Assembly: GCF_023703415.1 (NCBI RefSeq) | Contig: NZ_JAGMTU010000009.1 | Span: 51,815 to 115,814 of the forward strand | Length of the DNA: 64,000 nucleotides | Source: Microbacterium sp. USTB-Y | Lineage (GTDB): Bacteria; Actinomycetota; Actinomycetes; Actinomycetales; Microbacteriaceae | Reading direction: 5' to 3' | In this document: positions 6,628-15,462 of the stretch, in pieces | Layout: each line of letters begins with the position of its first letter | Position numbering within the stretch: position 1 is the first letter of the stretch | Position numbers and translations under genes: made by a program | Notes under the pieces: model-generated | Seen by the model: the letters and a program-made list of their open reading frames with translations, nothing else | Databases searched by the model: none | Told to the model about the DNA's origin: nothing

Positions 6628-9156
6628 TCAGAGCCGGTCCACGGCGGTCACGACGACGACCGCCTCGCCTGCCTCGTCGGAGGCGTCGAGATCGACCGTC
6701 GCGGAGATCCGCCAGTCGTGGTCGCCCGCGGGGTCGTCGAGGATCTGCTGTACGACCCAGGAGCGGGCCGGACGCTCGTGGCCCGGCCCTCCCGTCTCGT
6801 CGATGATGAGCAGCGCGGCGCTGCGGGCATCGGGGCCGGTGCGGATCTCGTCGTGCTCGGCGAAGTACGCGTCCAGCGCCGCATCCCAGCCCGCGGTCCC
6901 GAACTCGGGGTCGAGCCCCGCCAGGGCGTCCAGATCCTCTCGGGCTGCGAGCTGCACGCGACGGAACAGCTCATTGCGCACGAGGATCCGGAAGGCCCGC
7001 ACGTTCGTCGTGAGCCGCTTCGGCGCCGGGGGCACCACCGGCTCCTCGTCGTGCGAGACGGGATGGCCGGAGACGAGCTCCTCCCATTCGTCGAGCAGGG
7101 AGGAATCGACCTGGCGCACGAGCTCGCCCAGCCATTCGATGAGGTCGCGCAGCTCCTCGGTCTTCAGGTGCTCGGGGATGGTCTGCGAGGCGGCCCGGTA
7201 CGCATCGGAGAGGTAGCGCAGGACGACGCCCTCGGAGCGGGCGACCTTGTACAGCGCGACATATTCCCCGAACGACATGGCTCGCTCGTACATGTCCCGC
7301 ACGACCGACTTGGGATGCAGCTCGAAGTCGCGGATCCAGGGCTGCGCCGCGCCGAAGGTCTCGAACGCGGCCGACAGCAGCTCTTCGAGGGGCTTCGGGT
7401 AGGTGATCTCCTCGAGCGCCTCCATGCGCTCCTCGTACTCCATGCCCTCGCGCTTCATCGCCGCCACGGCCTCGCCGCGCGCGACGAACTCCTGCTGGCT
7501 GAGGATCGCGCGGGGATCGTCGAGCGTCGCCTCCACGATCGAGAGCATGTCGAGCGCGAAGGCCGGATCCTCCGGATCCAGCAGTTCGAAGGCGGCGAGG
7601 GCGAAGGGGGAGAGCGGCTGGTTCAGGGCGAAGTTCGGCTGCAGGTCGACGGTGAGGCGGATCGTGCCGTCGGGGTCGCGCTCGACGATGCCCGACTCCC
7701 GCAGGGTGCGGTAGATGCCGATGGCCCGGAGGGCCAGGATCCGCTGCTTCGCCGGCGGCTCGTGGTTGTCGTATACCAGTGCGCGCATATTCGCGAAGAC
7801 GTCGCCGCCGCGTCCGATCACGTTGAGCATCATGGCGCTCGTGATCTGCATGTGCGAGGTGAGCGTCTCGGGCTCGGCGGCGATGAGCTTCTGGAACGAC
7901 GGCTCGCCCCAGGACACGAACCCGTCCGGCGCCTTCTTGCGGATGATCTTGCGCTTCTTCTTCGGATCATCGCCGGCCTTGCGGATCGCGGCGATGTTCT
8001 CCGATTCGTGCTCGGGAGCCTGGGCGACGACCGTGCCGGCGGTGTCGAAGCCGGCACGGCCGGCACGGCCCGCGATCTGGTGGAACTCCCGGGCGTTGAG
8101 CTGGCGCATCCGGGTTCCGTCGAACTTCGTCAGCGCCGTGAGCAGCACCGTGCGGATCGGCACGTTGATGCCGACGCCGAGCGTGTCGGTGCCGCAGATC
8201 ACGCGCAGGAGTCCGCGCTGGGCCAGCTGCTCGACGAGCCGGCGGTACTTCGGCAGCATGCCCGCGTGGTGCACGCCGATGCCGAGCCGCAGCAGCCGGG
8301 CCAGGGTCTTGCCGAACGAGGTGGTGAAGCGGAAGCCGCCGATGAGCGCCGCGATCTCGTCGCGCCGCTCGCGGGTGGCGACCTTCGCGCTCGCGAGCGC
8401 CTGGGCGCGCTCCATGGCCGCCGCCTGCGAGAAGTGCACGATGTAGACCGGGGCGCGGTCGGTGTGCAGCAGGTCGTCGATCGTCTCGTGGATCGGCATC
8501 GTCTCGTAGAAGAAGTGCAGGGGGACCGGGCGCTCGACGCCGGTCACGACGGCGGTGCCCCGGCCGGTGCGCCGGGTGAGGTCCGCGGCGAGCTCGGTCA
8601 CGTCGCCGAGAGTGGCCGACATCAACACGAACTGCGCCTGCGGCAGCGAGAGCAGCGGCACCTGCCAGGCCCAGCCGCGATCCGGGTCGCCGTAGAAGTG
8701 GAACTCGTCCATCACGACCTGGCCGACCTCGGCGTCCGGCCCCTCGCGCAGCGCCAGGTTCGCCAGGATCTCGGCGGTGCAGCACACGATCGGTGCGTCG
8801 GCATTGACGGCGGAGTCGCCCGTCACCATGCCGACGTTCTCCGCTCCGAAGACCTCGACCAGGCTGAAGAACTTCTCGCTCACGAGCGCCTTGATCGGGG
8901 CCGTGTAGTACGTGCGGCGCCCGGCGGCGAGGGCGGCGAAGTGCGCGGCGACGGCGACCAGCGACTTGCCGGTCCCGGTCGGGGTGCTGAGGATCAGGTT
9001 CTGCCCCGAGACGATCTCGATGACCGCCTCGTCCTGCGCGGGGTAGAGCGAGATCCCGGTGGACTCGGCCCATTCGACGAACGCGAGATAGACCGCGTCA
9101 GGATCCGGATCCCCCGCGGCCGGGCGGACGACGGACGGATCGAGGCGCGCAGACAT
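6628..9156 (-). CDS. Ski2-like DEAD/DEAH-box helicase with DUF3516 C-terminal region
   Basis: This is an 842-residue superfamily 2 helicase. Visible motifs are TPTGTGKS (Walker A, 58-65), DEFH (Walker B, 150-153), SAT (180-182) and HQIAGRAGRAG (motif VI, 359-369). The remaining part, from about residue 430, matches the DUF3516 region found behind such helicases in Actinobacteria. Ski2/Mtr4-type enzymes unwind RNA, and a role in RNA turnover or ribosome maintenance is likely but unproven here. I chose the ATG at 9156 (MSARLDP) over an upstream in-frame start because homologues begin near it. The gene is monocistronic. Confidence 0.85.
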   Translation of the reverse strand: MSARLDPSVVRPAAGDPDPDAVYLAFVEWAESTGISLYPAQDEAVIEIVSGQNLILSTPTGTGKSLVAVAAHFAALAAGRRTYYTAPIKALVSEKFFSLVEVFGAENVGMVTGDSAVNADAPIVCCTAEILANLALREGPDAEVGQVVMDEFHFYGDPDRGWAWQVPLLSLPQAQFVLMSATLGDVTELAADLTRRTGRGTAVVTGVERPVPLHFFYETMPIHETIDDLLHTDRAPVYIVHFSQAAAMERAQALASAKVATRERRDEIAALIGGFRFTTSFGKTLARLLRLGIGVHHAGMLPKYRRLVEQLAQRGLLRVICGTDTLGVGINVPIRTVLLTALTKFDGTRMRQLNAREFHQIAGRAGRAGFDTAGTVVAQAPEHESENIAAIRKAGDDPKKKRKIIRKKAPDGFVSWGEPSFQKLIAAEPETLTSHMQITSAMMLNVIGRGGDVFANMRALVYDNHEPPAKQRILALRAIGIYRTLRESGIVERDPDGTIRLTVDLQPNFALNQPLSPFALAAFELLDPEDPAFALDMLSIVEATLDDPRAILSQQEFVARGEAVAAMKREGMEYEERMEALEEITYPKPLEELLSAAFETFGAAQPWIRDFELHPKSVVRDMYERAMSFGEYVALYKVARSEGVVLRYLSDAYRAASQTIPEHLKTEELRDLIEWLGELVRQVDSSLLDEWEELVSGHPVSHDEEPVVPPAPKRLTTNVRAFRILVRNELFRRVQLAAREDLDALAGLDPEFGTAGWDAALDAYFAEHDEIRTGPDARSAALLIIDETGGPGHERPARSWVVQQILDDPAGDHDWRISATVDLDASDEAGEAVVVVTAVDRL

Positions 9157-9216
9157 GATGCATCGATCATCCCACCCGCCGGAGTCGCCGAGCGGCTGGT
9201 CTGGGGGCCACGGCCG

Positions 9217-9298
9217 GCACAACTCAGGCTGGACGATCGGCTCCGCCTCGGAATGGTCCCGGAATCCGGGCTTCCGTGACCTCCAGCCTGAATACGGA
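9217..9298. repeat. Palindromic repeat, family C (copy 1)
   Basis: GCACAACTCAGGCTGGA at 9217-9233 is mirrored by TCCAGCCTGAA at 9282-9292, with a 48-nt spacer. The left arm is identical to the complement of the right arm of the copy at 12877-12958. It lies between the deoD stop (9377) and the helicase start (9156). It may be a long-stem terminator or a dispersed palindromic element. Confidence 0.6.
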
Positions 9299-9376
9299 GA
9301 GATGCTCCGCCCCGCCCCGGGGTCGTGGGACGGGGCGAGCGCTCGCGCAGTCGGCGCCCGCGACCCGCACGCCGGG

Positions 9377-10090
9377 TCAGGCCGCGGTTGCGGCCTCCAG
9401 CGCGATGCGCACCATGTCGCCGAAGCTCTGCTCCCGCTCCAGGGCCGTGGTCTCCTCGTGCGTGACGAGATGGTCGGACACCGTGCAGATGCTGAGGGCT
9501 CGCCGGCCGAAGAACGCGGCGAGCGTGTAGAGCGCGCTGGTCTCCATCTCCACGGCGAGCGCGCCGTGCGCGACGAACGGCTCGGTCAGCTCGGGGCGGG
9601 TGCTGTAGAACTGGTCGCTCGAGAAGAGCAGGCCGACGTGCACGGCGTGGTCGAGGTCGGCCCGCTCGCTCGCCTCGACGGCGCGCCGCAGCAGGGAGAA
9701 GTCGGCGACGGGGGCGTAGTCCTGGTCGTGGAAGCGGATCCGGTTGATCCCCGAGTCGGTGCACGCGCCGTTCGCGATGATGATGTCGCGCATGCCGACC
9801 TTCTCCGTGAGCGCGCCGCACGAGCCCACCCGCACGATCGTCTGCACGTCGTACTCGCGGAACAGCTCGTTGGCGTAGATCGACATGGACGGCTGCCCCA
9901 TGCCGGATCCCTGCACGGAGACGCGATGCCCCTGCCAGGTGCCGGTGAAGCCGAGCATGCCGCGCACCTCGGAGTAGCACTCCGCGTCGTCGAGGAAGGT
10001 CTCCGCGATCCACTTCGCCCGCAGCGGGTCTCCGGGGAAGAGGACGACGGGGGCGATCTGGCCGGGCGCGGCGGCGATGTGCGTGCTCAT
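9377..10090 (-). CDS. deoD: Purine-nucleoside phosphorylase DeoD
   Basis: This 237-residue enzyme is of the hexameric bacterial PNP class, which phosphorolyses purine (deoxy)nucleosides to base and (deoxy)ribose-1-phosphate in nucleoside salvage. It shows the phosphate loop LFPGDP (17-22), VRVGSCGAL (87-95), the substrate motif AVEMETSALY (179-188) and the catalytic Ser-Asp (CTVSDH, 202-207). The length is normal for DeoD. The ATG at 10090 is preferred; longer upstream frames run through a tandem repeat and are not credible. It is transcribed alone, and the 149 bp upstream hold a GC-rich tandem array. Confidence 0.92.
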   Translation of the reverse strand: MSTHIAAAPGQIAPVVLFPGDPLRAKWIAETFLDDAECYSEVRGMLGFTGTWQGHRVSVQGSGMGQPSMSIYANELFREYDVQTIVRVGSCGALTEKVGMRDIIIANGACTDSGINRIRFHDQDYAPVADFSLLRRAVEASERADLDHAVHVGLLFSSDQFYSTRPELTEPFVAHGALAVEMETSALYTLAAFFGRRALSICTVSDHLVTHEETTALEREQSFGDMVRIALEAATAA

Positions 10091-10147
10091 GCGATCAGGG
10101 TAGCGAGACGGATTCGGGTCGGACCGGGTCGTGCGCGCATGCGCAGG

Positions 10148-10220
10148 CGGGCGCCGGATTGCGGGCGGGCGCCGGATTGCGGAACGGGCGCCGGATTGCG
10201 CGGGCGGGCGCCGGATCCGG
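10148..10220. repeat. GC-rich tandem array, unit CGGGCGCCGGATTGCG
   Basis: Four copies start at 10148, 10166, 10185 and 10205; the last one diverges to CGGATCCG at its end. The periods are 18, 19 and 20 bp. The array fills most of the gap between the deoD start and the AlkD-like stop. It is not a CRISPR, because the spacers are only 2-4 bp. Confidence 0.8.
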
Positions 10221-10239
10221 CGGTGAGCGCGGCCGGGCC

Positions 10240-10902
10240 TCAGCCCTGCCGGCGGACCATCTCGGCGATCCACAGCGGTGCGAACGGCGAGGTGCAGTTC
10301 GGCGGCGTCGGGTAGTCGGCCAGCACCTGCAGGTGTTCCCCGATCGCGATCGCACGGTCGCGCAGCGCCGCGTGGTGGATGCCGATCTGTGCGAGCGTCT
10401 CGTTCATCGCCCACTGCTCACGCGCGGGCGCGGCGACGAGCTCGCGTTCGATCCGGTCGAGCAGCCCGTCGAGGTCGAGGCCGTCGGGATCCTTCGCGAC
10501 CCGGGCGGAGGTGAGCGACCAGGCCGCCGCACGCGCATCCGGATCCGCGTCGTCCAGCCAGCGCAGGCGCAGCTCCTCGGCGAGCGGCGACTTCTTCACG
10601 AGGTAGGCGACGAGCCAGTCGTGCGCCTTCGCGCTCTGCGTCGACCGCAGCATGCGGTCGAGATCGTCGGCGTCGAGGGCGCGGGGCTTCGCGACGAGGA
10701 TGCCGAGGAGCTGTCCCGCCACATCCCCGGAGTCGTACAGCTCACCGGCGAGCTCCGGATCCGTCCCGATCCGCTTCGCGAGCGCGCGCAGCTTCGAGAG
10801 GTTCACGCCGTGCGCGTCGCCGTGGCGCTCATTGACCGCGCGCGCCTTCGGATCCTCCAGGGCGGCGAGCTCGGCGAGGGCGTCGGCAAGGGTCGTGGAC
10901 AT
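10240..10902 (-). CDS. DNA alkylation repair protein (AlkD-like)
   Basis: This 220-residue all-helical protein matches the AlkD/HEAT-like DNA alkylation repair family, which excises bulky N3- and N7-alkylpurines. Visible features are the early helix NERHGDAHGVNLSKLRALAK, the central LYDSGDVAGQLLGIL and AHDWLVAYLVKKSPLAEELR, and the conserved Asp/Trp pair around EQWAMNETLAQIG. The C-terminal PTPPNCTSPFAPLWI stretch is common in actinobacterial members. The start is separated from the divergent GH35 gene by an 18-bp-arm inverted repeat. Regulation is not visible. Confidence 0.85.
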   Translation of the reverse strand: MSTTLADALAELAALEDPKARAVNERHGDAHGVNLSKLRALAKRIGTDPELAGELYDSGDVAGQLLGILVAKPRALDADDLDRMLRSTQSAKAHDWLVAYLVKKSPLAEELRLRWLDDADPDARAAAWSLTSARVAKDPDGLDLDGLLDRIERELVAAPAREQWAMNETLAQIGIHHAALRDRAIAIGEHLQVLADYPTPPNCTSPFAPLWIAEMVRRQG

Positions 10903-10921
10903 GCCGTCAGCCTAGAACCGT

Positions 10922-10995
10922 GTGTCGAACTCCGTCGATCCGGGGGATTTCGACCGTGCGCCCGCGGAACGCGCCGAATCGACGGAGTTCGACAC
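10922..10995. repeat. Long inverted repeat between divergent genes
   Basis: GTGTCGAACTCCGTCGAT (10922-10939) is perfectly mirrored at 10978-10995, with a 38-nt spacer. It occupies the divergent intergenic region between the AlkD-like gene and the GH35 gene. A related core (GGAGTTCGTCC) appears in the nested palindrome at 43135-43203. Function unknown. Confidence 0.7.
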
Positions 10996-11077
10996 CGCCT
11001 CGCGCGCGCAGGTGCGCTGGGATCCGTGCGTGAGCGACAATGGTGACGCAAACATCGCGTCCGATCCCAGGAGAGCC

Positions 11078-12850
11078 ATGACCGAGACCCCGAGCCCCGC
11101 GCTCACCCACCGCGACGGCGCCCTGCTGCGCCACGGTCGGCCGTTCCGGATGCTGTCGGGAGCGGTGCACTACTTCCGCATCCACCCCGACCAGTGGGAG
11201 GACCGGCTGCGCCGCCTCGCGGCGATGGGGGCGAACACGGTCGACACCTACATCCCGTGGAACTTCCACGAGCGGGTCGAGGGCGAAGCGGACTTCACCG
11301 GCTGGCGCGACGCCGAGCGGTTCATCCGGCTCGCCGGAGACGTCGGCCTCGACGTCTTCGTGCGCCCGAGCCCGTACATCTGCGCCGAGTGGTCGAACGG
11401 CGGGATCCCGTTCTGGCTGAGCGCACGCACGGGCGCCCTGCGCACGAGCGACCCGGTCTTCCTCGCCGCGGTCGACGCCTGGTACGACGCGCTGATCCCG
11501 CGGCTGGCCCCGCTGCAGGCCGCGCACGGCGGGCCCATCACCGCGGTCCAGGTCGAGAACGAGTACGGATCCTTCGGCAGCGACCACGACTATCTCGTGC
11601 ACCTGCGGGACGCCCTGCGCTCGCGCGGCATCGTCGAGCTGCTCACGACGGCCGACGGCACGACCGCGGACATGGTGCGCAACGGCAGCGTCGAGGGCGC
11701 GATGGGGTCGTTCACGTTCGGCACCGGAGTGGCGCTCGCGAAGAAGCTGCGCCGGCCCGGCGACGCGCTGATGTGCGCCGAGCTGTGGGGCGGATGGTTC
11801 GACCACTGGGGCGAGCAGCACCACGTGCGGTCGGCGGCGAGCATGATCGGCACGGTCGAGGAGCTGCTCGCGGAGGGCGGATCCGTGAGCCTGTACATGG
11901 CGCACGGCGGCACGAACTTCGGCCTGTGGGCCGGCGCGAACCACGACGGCGCGCTGCAGCCGACGGTCACCTCGTACGACTCCGACGCGCCGATCGGCGA
12001 GGACGGATCCCTGAACGACAAGTTCCACGCGCTGCGGGCCGTCTTCGCGCCGTTCCACGACGGCGACCTGCCGCCGATCCCGGCAGCGCCGCGCCGGCAG
12101 CCGGCCGCCTCGGCTCCGCTGAGCCCGGTCGCGTCGCTCCTCGACGTCGTGCGCGCCGTCCCCGCCGGTGCTGCCGTGCCGATGCCGCTCTCCTTCGAGG
12201 AGCTCGGCGCCGAGGACGGTCTGGTCGTGTACGAGGCGGAGATCACGTACGCCCCCGGTGCCGCGCTGACCGTCGACGTGCTGCACGACCGGGCGGTCGT
12301 CCACCTCGACGGCGTGCGCCTCGGCGTGCTCGAGCGGGACGGGGAGCGGTCGCTCGATCTACCGGCGGAGGGAGGATCCGGCGTGCTCACGCTCGTCGTG
12401 GAGAGCCAGGGGCGCGTCAACTACGGCCCGCACACGGGGGAGCGCAAGGGCATCCTCGCCGGGGTGCGGATCGGGCGCCGGTTCGCCCACGGCTGGACCC
12501 ACCGTGTCGTCCCGCAGGAGGCGCCCGCGGATCCGGCTCTGCCCGACGCGGCGGCCCCGGCGGCCGCAGCGCCGATCGATGGGCTCGCCGTCGCCGTGTT
12601 CGACGTCGCAGACCCCGCCGACGCCTGGCTCGCGTTCCCCGGCGCCGGCAACGCCCTGGTGTGGCTGAACGGGTTCCTGCTCGGACGCTCCCGTGCCGTG
12701 GGCCCGCAGGTCACGCTGTACGCGCCGGGCCCGCTGTGGCGGGAGGGACGCAACGAGATCCGCGTGCTCGACACCGACGCGCTCGGATCCGCCGTCGAGA
12801 TCCGCGAGGAACCCGACCTCGGCCCGGTGGAGGAGTTCATCGGGTCGTAG
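11078..12850 (+). CDS. GH35 beta-galactosidase
   Basis: This 590-residue cytosolic enzyme has no signal peptide. The GH35 (beta/alpha)8 domain fills residues 1-330: SGAVHYFRIHPDQW (27-40), NTVDTYIPWNFHE (53-65), the acid/base motif VQVENEYGSFG with Glu162, and the nucleophile region CAELWGGWFDHWG with Glu235. Two C-terminal jelly-roll modules follow (about 390-580), as usual for the family. It hydrolyses terminal beta-galactosides. The ATG at 11078 follows CAGGAGAGCC; a longer upstream frame runs through the inverted repeat and is rejected. It is transcribed alone. Confidence 0.9.
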   Translation: MTETPSPALTHRDGALLRHGRPFRMLSGAVHYFRIHPDQWEDRLRRLAAMGANTVDTYIPWNFHERVEGEADFTGWRDAERFIRLAGDVGLDVFVRPSPYICAEWSNGGIPFWLSARTGALRTSDPVFLAAVDAWYDALIPRLAPLQAAHGGPITAVQVENEYGSFGSDHDYLVHLRDALRSRGIVELLTTADGTTADMVRNGSVEGAMGSFTFGTGVALAKKLRRPGDALMCAELWGGWFDHWGEQHHVRSAASMIGTVEELLAEGGSVSLYMAHGGTNFGLWAGANHDGALQPTVTSYDSDAPIGEDGSLNDKFHALRAVFAPFHDGDLPPIPAAPRRQPAASAPLSPVASLLDVVRAVPAGAAVPMPLSFEELGAEDGLVVYEAEITYAPGAALTVDVLHDRAVVHLDGVRLGVLERDGERSLDLPAEGGSGVLTLVVESQGRVNYGPHTGERKGILAGVRIGRRFAHGWTHRVVPQEAPADPALPDAAAPAAAAPIDGLAVAVFDVADPADAWLAFPGAGNALVWLNGFLLGRSRAVGPQVTLYAPGPLWREGRNEIRVLDTDALGSAVEIREEPDLGPVEEFIGS

Positions 12851-12876
12851 CGTGCCCGGTGGGCGAGGGGCCGCGC

Positions 12877-12958
12877 GCACAGTTCAGGCTGGACTTCGCG
12901 GACGCGCCGGTATCGGCGGTCTTCGGGGCCCTTCGGCGAGCTCCAGCCTGAGTTGTGC
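12877..12958. repeat. Palindromic repeat, family C (copy 2), probable bidirectional terminator
   Basis: GCACAGTTCAGGCTGGA (12877-12893) pairs with TCCAGCCTGAGTTGTGC (12942-12958), matching at 15 of 17 positions, around a 48-nt loop. It sits between the convergent GH35 and FUSC genes, where a two-way terminator would be expected. The loop is longer than in usual intrinsic terminators and no T-tract follows. Confidence 0.6.
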
Positions 12959-13025
12959 ACGGACGGGAGGCGAGCCCGCCGTCGGCTCGCGACCGATCCG
13001 GGTCCGCGGCCGCGGCCTGATCCGC

Positions 13026-13079
13026 GGTAGGGACCGGATCTGGGGTAGGGACCGGATCTGGGGCAGGGACCGGATCCGC
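13026..13079. repeat. 18-bp tandem array, unit GGTAGGGACCGGATCTGG
   Basis: Three consecutive copies lie directly downstream of the FUSC stop; the last copy diverges at both ends. No coding sequence overlaps it. Confidence 0.8.
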
Positions 13080-13080
13080 C

Positions 13081-14118
13081 TCAGTCCTCGTCGCGCAGGC
13101 CGGCGCGGATGCGGCGCAGATCCTCGGTGAGGGAGCCGATCAGCACCCAATTGCGCGACGACGGCGGACGGATGTCGAGCGCCGAGGTGAGCGCCGGGAT
13201 CGCCGAGGTGAGCGTCTCGGGCTCCGGATCCACCTCGGCGAGCTGCACGGCGAGGCGCACGTCGTGCCCGGCGCGGTGCAGCTGCTCGGCGATCGCCGGC
13301 ACCGACGGTTCGGCCGGCAGGGTGTCGTCGTACTGATCGACGTAGGCGCGGGTCATGCCGATGACCTGCGTCACGATCGGGCCGAGCCGTTCGAGCAGCG
13401 CGCTCATCGCCGCGAGCTCCGTGCGGTGCCGGGATCCGCGCGGGTTCAGGGTGAGGGATTCCTCGCCCGCACCGAGCGATGCGTCGGCGGCGTCCTTCAT
13501 CGGACGCAGCAGCCGTGCCTCGAGCATCAGCTCCTGCAGGCGCGCGGGGCTCTGCGGTTCGGTGATCGCGTCGCCGAGCCGGTCGAGGGTCGCCGCGAGC
13601 TCTCCGCCGAGCAGGGCGAGGTCGCGCCGCGCCGGATCCACGAGCACCGGGGGCACCACGACCACGTTGACGACGAAGCCGATGGCCGCGCCGATGAGGG
13701 TCTCCAGGATCCGGTCCACGGCGTAGTCGGGGCTCGCGGATCCGAGCGCGAGTACGAGCATCGCCGAGATCGCCACCTGGTTCGCGGTGCCCGGCGTCGC
13801 CTTGAACGACCACGCCACCACCATCGCCACGACGACCGCGAGCAACACGACCCAGCTGAGTCCGCCGAGGGCGAGGCTCAGCAGCACCGCGATCACGACG
13901 CCCGCGATGACGCCGATGCTGCGTTCCACGGCCTTCGCGAACGACTGGTTCACGCTCGGCTGCACGACGAGCAGCGCGGCGATCGCCGCGAACACGGGAA
14001 GGTGCCCCGGCACGAGCCAGCCCGCGATCAGCCAGGCCGCGATCGTGGCCGCGGCCGACTTCGCCACCTGCAGCAGCGGCGCGCGTCGTGCGGCGCGGAG
14101 GGCGGCGAGCGGACGCAT
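13081..14118 (-). CDS. FUSC-family membrane protein (aromatic acid exporter-like)
   Basis: This 345-residue protein has about six membrane segments in residues 15-165 (for example AATIAAWLIAGWLVPGHLPV and GVVIAVLLSLALGGLSWVVL), followed by a cytosolic helical region to the end. This is the half-size FUSC/ArAE layout. Members are implicated in export of aromatic acids or other compounds; the substrate here is unknown. The start at 14118 diverges from the lipase-like gene with 80 bp between them. No regulator is adjacent. Confidence 0.8.
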   Translation of the reverse strand: MRPLAALRAARRAPLLQVAKSAAATIAAWLIAGWLVPGHLPVFAAIAALLVVQPSVNQSFAKAVERSIGVIAGVVIAVLLSLALGGLSWVVLLAVVVAMVVAWSFKATPGTANQVAISAMLVLALGSASPDYAVDRILETLIGAAIGFVVNVVVVPPVLVDPARRDLALLGGELAATLDRLGDAITEPQSPARLQELMLEARLLRPMKDAADASLGAGEESLTLNPRGSRHRTELAAMSALLERLGPIVTQVIGMTRAYVDQYDDTLPAEPSVPAIAEQLHRAGHDVRLAVQLAEVDPEPETLTSAIPALTSALDIRPPSSRNWVLIGSLTEDLRRIRAGLRDED

Positions 14119-14162
14119 GACTCCACGGTAGTCCGCGCGGCTGTGCGCGGTGCGACCCGCAG

Positions 14163-14168
14163 TAGAGT
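14163..14168 (+). promoter_or_regulatory. Candidate -10 box of the lipase-like gene
   Basis: TAGAGT fits the actinobacterial TANNNT -10 consensus and lies 30 bp upstream of the GTG at 14199. No convincing -35 element was seen. Confidence 0.4.
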
Positions 14169-14198
14169 GACGCGCACAGCGTCGGATCGGATGGATTC

Positions 14199-15404
14199 GT
14201 GAGCAGCACTCGGGGAACGCGCAGCGGCCGCAGGGTCAGGGGAGCCCTGTTCCTTGTGGTGCTCGCGCTGCTGAGCATGCTCGCGGGCGCCGAGGGCATG
14301 CGGGTCGGCGGCGATGCCGAGGAGGCCGACGGCCGCGCCGCGTTCTACGCGCAGCCCTCGCCGGTGCAGGCCGGGGTGCCGGGCGCCCTGGTGAAGACCG
14401 AGGAGCTCGTCGGGGTGCCCCCGCTGACGCGGGCATGGCGGATCATGTACCACTCGACCGACCTCGACGGGGCGGACGTGATCGTGACCGGCGTGCTCGT
14501 GGTCCCGCTCGGCGCGGCCCCGGCGGGCGGGCGGACGGTCGTGTCCTGGGGGCATCCGACGACGGGCTCCGCGCCGGAGTGCGCGCCCTCGTACCAGTTC
14601 GATCCGTTCCTGCTGACCGAGGGGCTGCGGGCGATGCTCGATCGCGGGTACGCCGTGGTCGGCACCGACTATGCCGGGATGGGCACGGCCGGTCCCGATT
14701 CCTACCTCGTCGCGGTGACGGAGGCGCGCAACGTGCTCGACGCCGTGCGCGCGGCCCAGGGGATCCCCGAGGCCCAGGCGGGCGAGGACGTCGTCCTGTG
14801 GGGGCATTCGCAGGGTGGACAGGCGGTGCTGCGCGCGGCGGAGATCGCCGGGTCCTACGCCCCGGAGCTGCGGATCCGCGCGGTCGCTGCCGCCGCCCCC
14901 GCCGCTCAGCTGGACCGGCTCGTGAAGGCGCATCTCGACGACATCTCGGGGGTCACGATCGGCTCGTACGCCTTCCCGGCCTACGCCCGTGTCTACGGCG
15001 CCACGGTGCCGGGTGCGCGACTGGACGGGATCCTCACCCCTGCCGCCATCGCGGACGCCCCGCGGATGAACCGGCTCTGCCTGCTGAGCGATCTCTCCGA
15101 GCTCCACGCCATCGGGACGCCGCTGGTCGGGACCTTCTTCCTGGCCGATCCGACCGTCACGGAGCCCTGGCGGACGCTCCTCTTCGAGAACTCCGCCGGA
15201 TCGGTACCCTTCGCCGCGCCGCTCTTCCTCGCCCAGGGCGAGTCGGACGCGCTGGTGATCCCCGCCGACACCCGTGCGTTCGCGGAGCATGAGCGGGCGA
15301 TGGGCATGGACGTCACGTTCGAGGCGATCCCGTTCGCCGACCACGGGACGGTGGCCTATCTCGCGATCCCCGCGCTGATGGCCTGGCTGGACCGGCTCGG
15401 CTGA
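14199..15404 (+). CDS. Secreted alpha/beta hydrolase, secretory lipase family
   Basis: This 401-residue protein has an N-terminal signal sequence or anchor (RRVRGALFLVVLALLSMLAG, 11-30). The hydrolase core follows the secretory lipase (LIP-type) pattern: GHPTTGSAPECAPS near 118, TDYAGMGTAGPDSYL (156-170), and the nucleophile elbow GHSQGG with Ser204. The likely acid is in QGESDALV and the catalytic His in FADHGTVAY near the C-terminus. It should cleave lipid or other esters outside the membrane. The start is a GTG. It is a single gene, divergent from the FUSC gene. Confidence 0.82.
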   Translation: MSSTRGTRSGRRVRGALFLVVLALLSMLAGAEGMRVGGDAEEADGRAAFYAQPSPVQAGVPGALVKTEELVGVPPLTRAWRIMYHSTDLDGADVIVTGVLVVPLGAAPAGGRTVVSWGHPTTGSAPECAPSYQFDPFLLTEGLRAMLDRGYAVVGTDYAGMGTAGPDSYLVAVTEARNVLDAVRAAQGIPEAQAGEDVVLWGHSQGGQAVLRAAEIAGSYAPELRIRAVAAAAPAAQLDRLVKAHLDDISGVTIGSYAFPAYARVYGATVPGARLDGILTPAAIADAPRMNRLCLLSDLSELHAIGTPLVGTFFLADPTVTEPWRTLLFENSAGSVPFAAPLFLAQGESDALVIPADTRAFAEHERAMGMDVTFEAIPFADHGTVAYLAIPALMAWLDRLG

Positions 15405-15462
15405 CCCGGGGTCGCCGGGGTGCGCCCCGCGCCCGGGTCCGGGTTGCGCGGGGGATGCGGAC

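Noticed and set aside
10148..10220. Possible CRISPR array
   Set aside because: The units are 16 bp with 2-4 bp between them, with no spacer diversity and no cas genes in the window.
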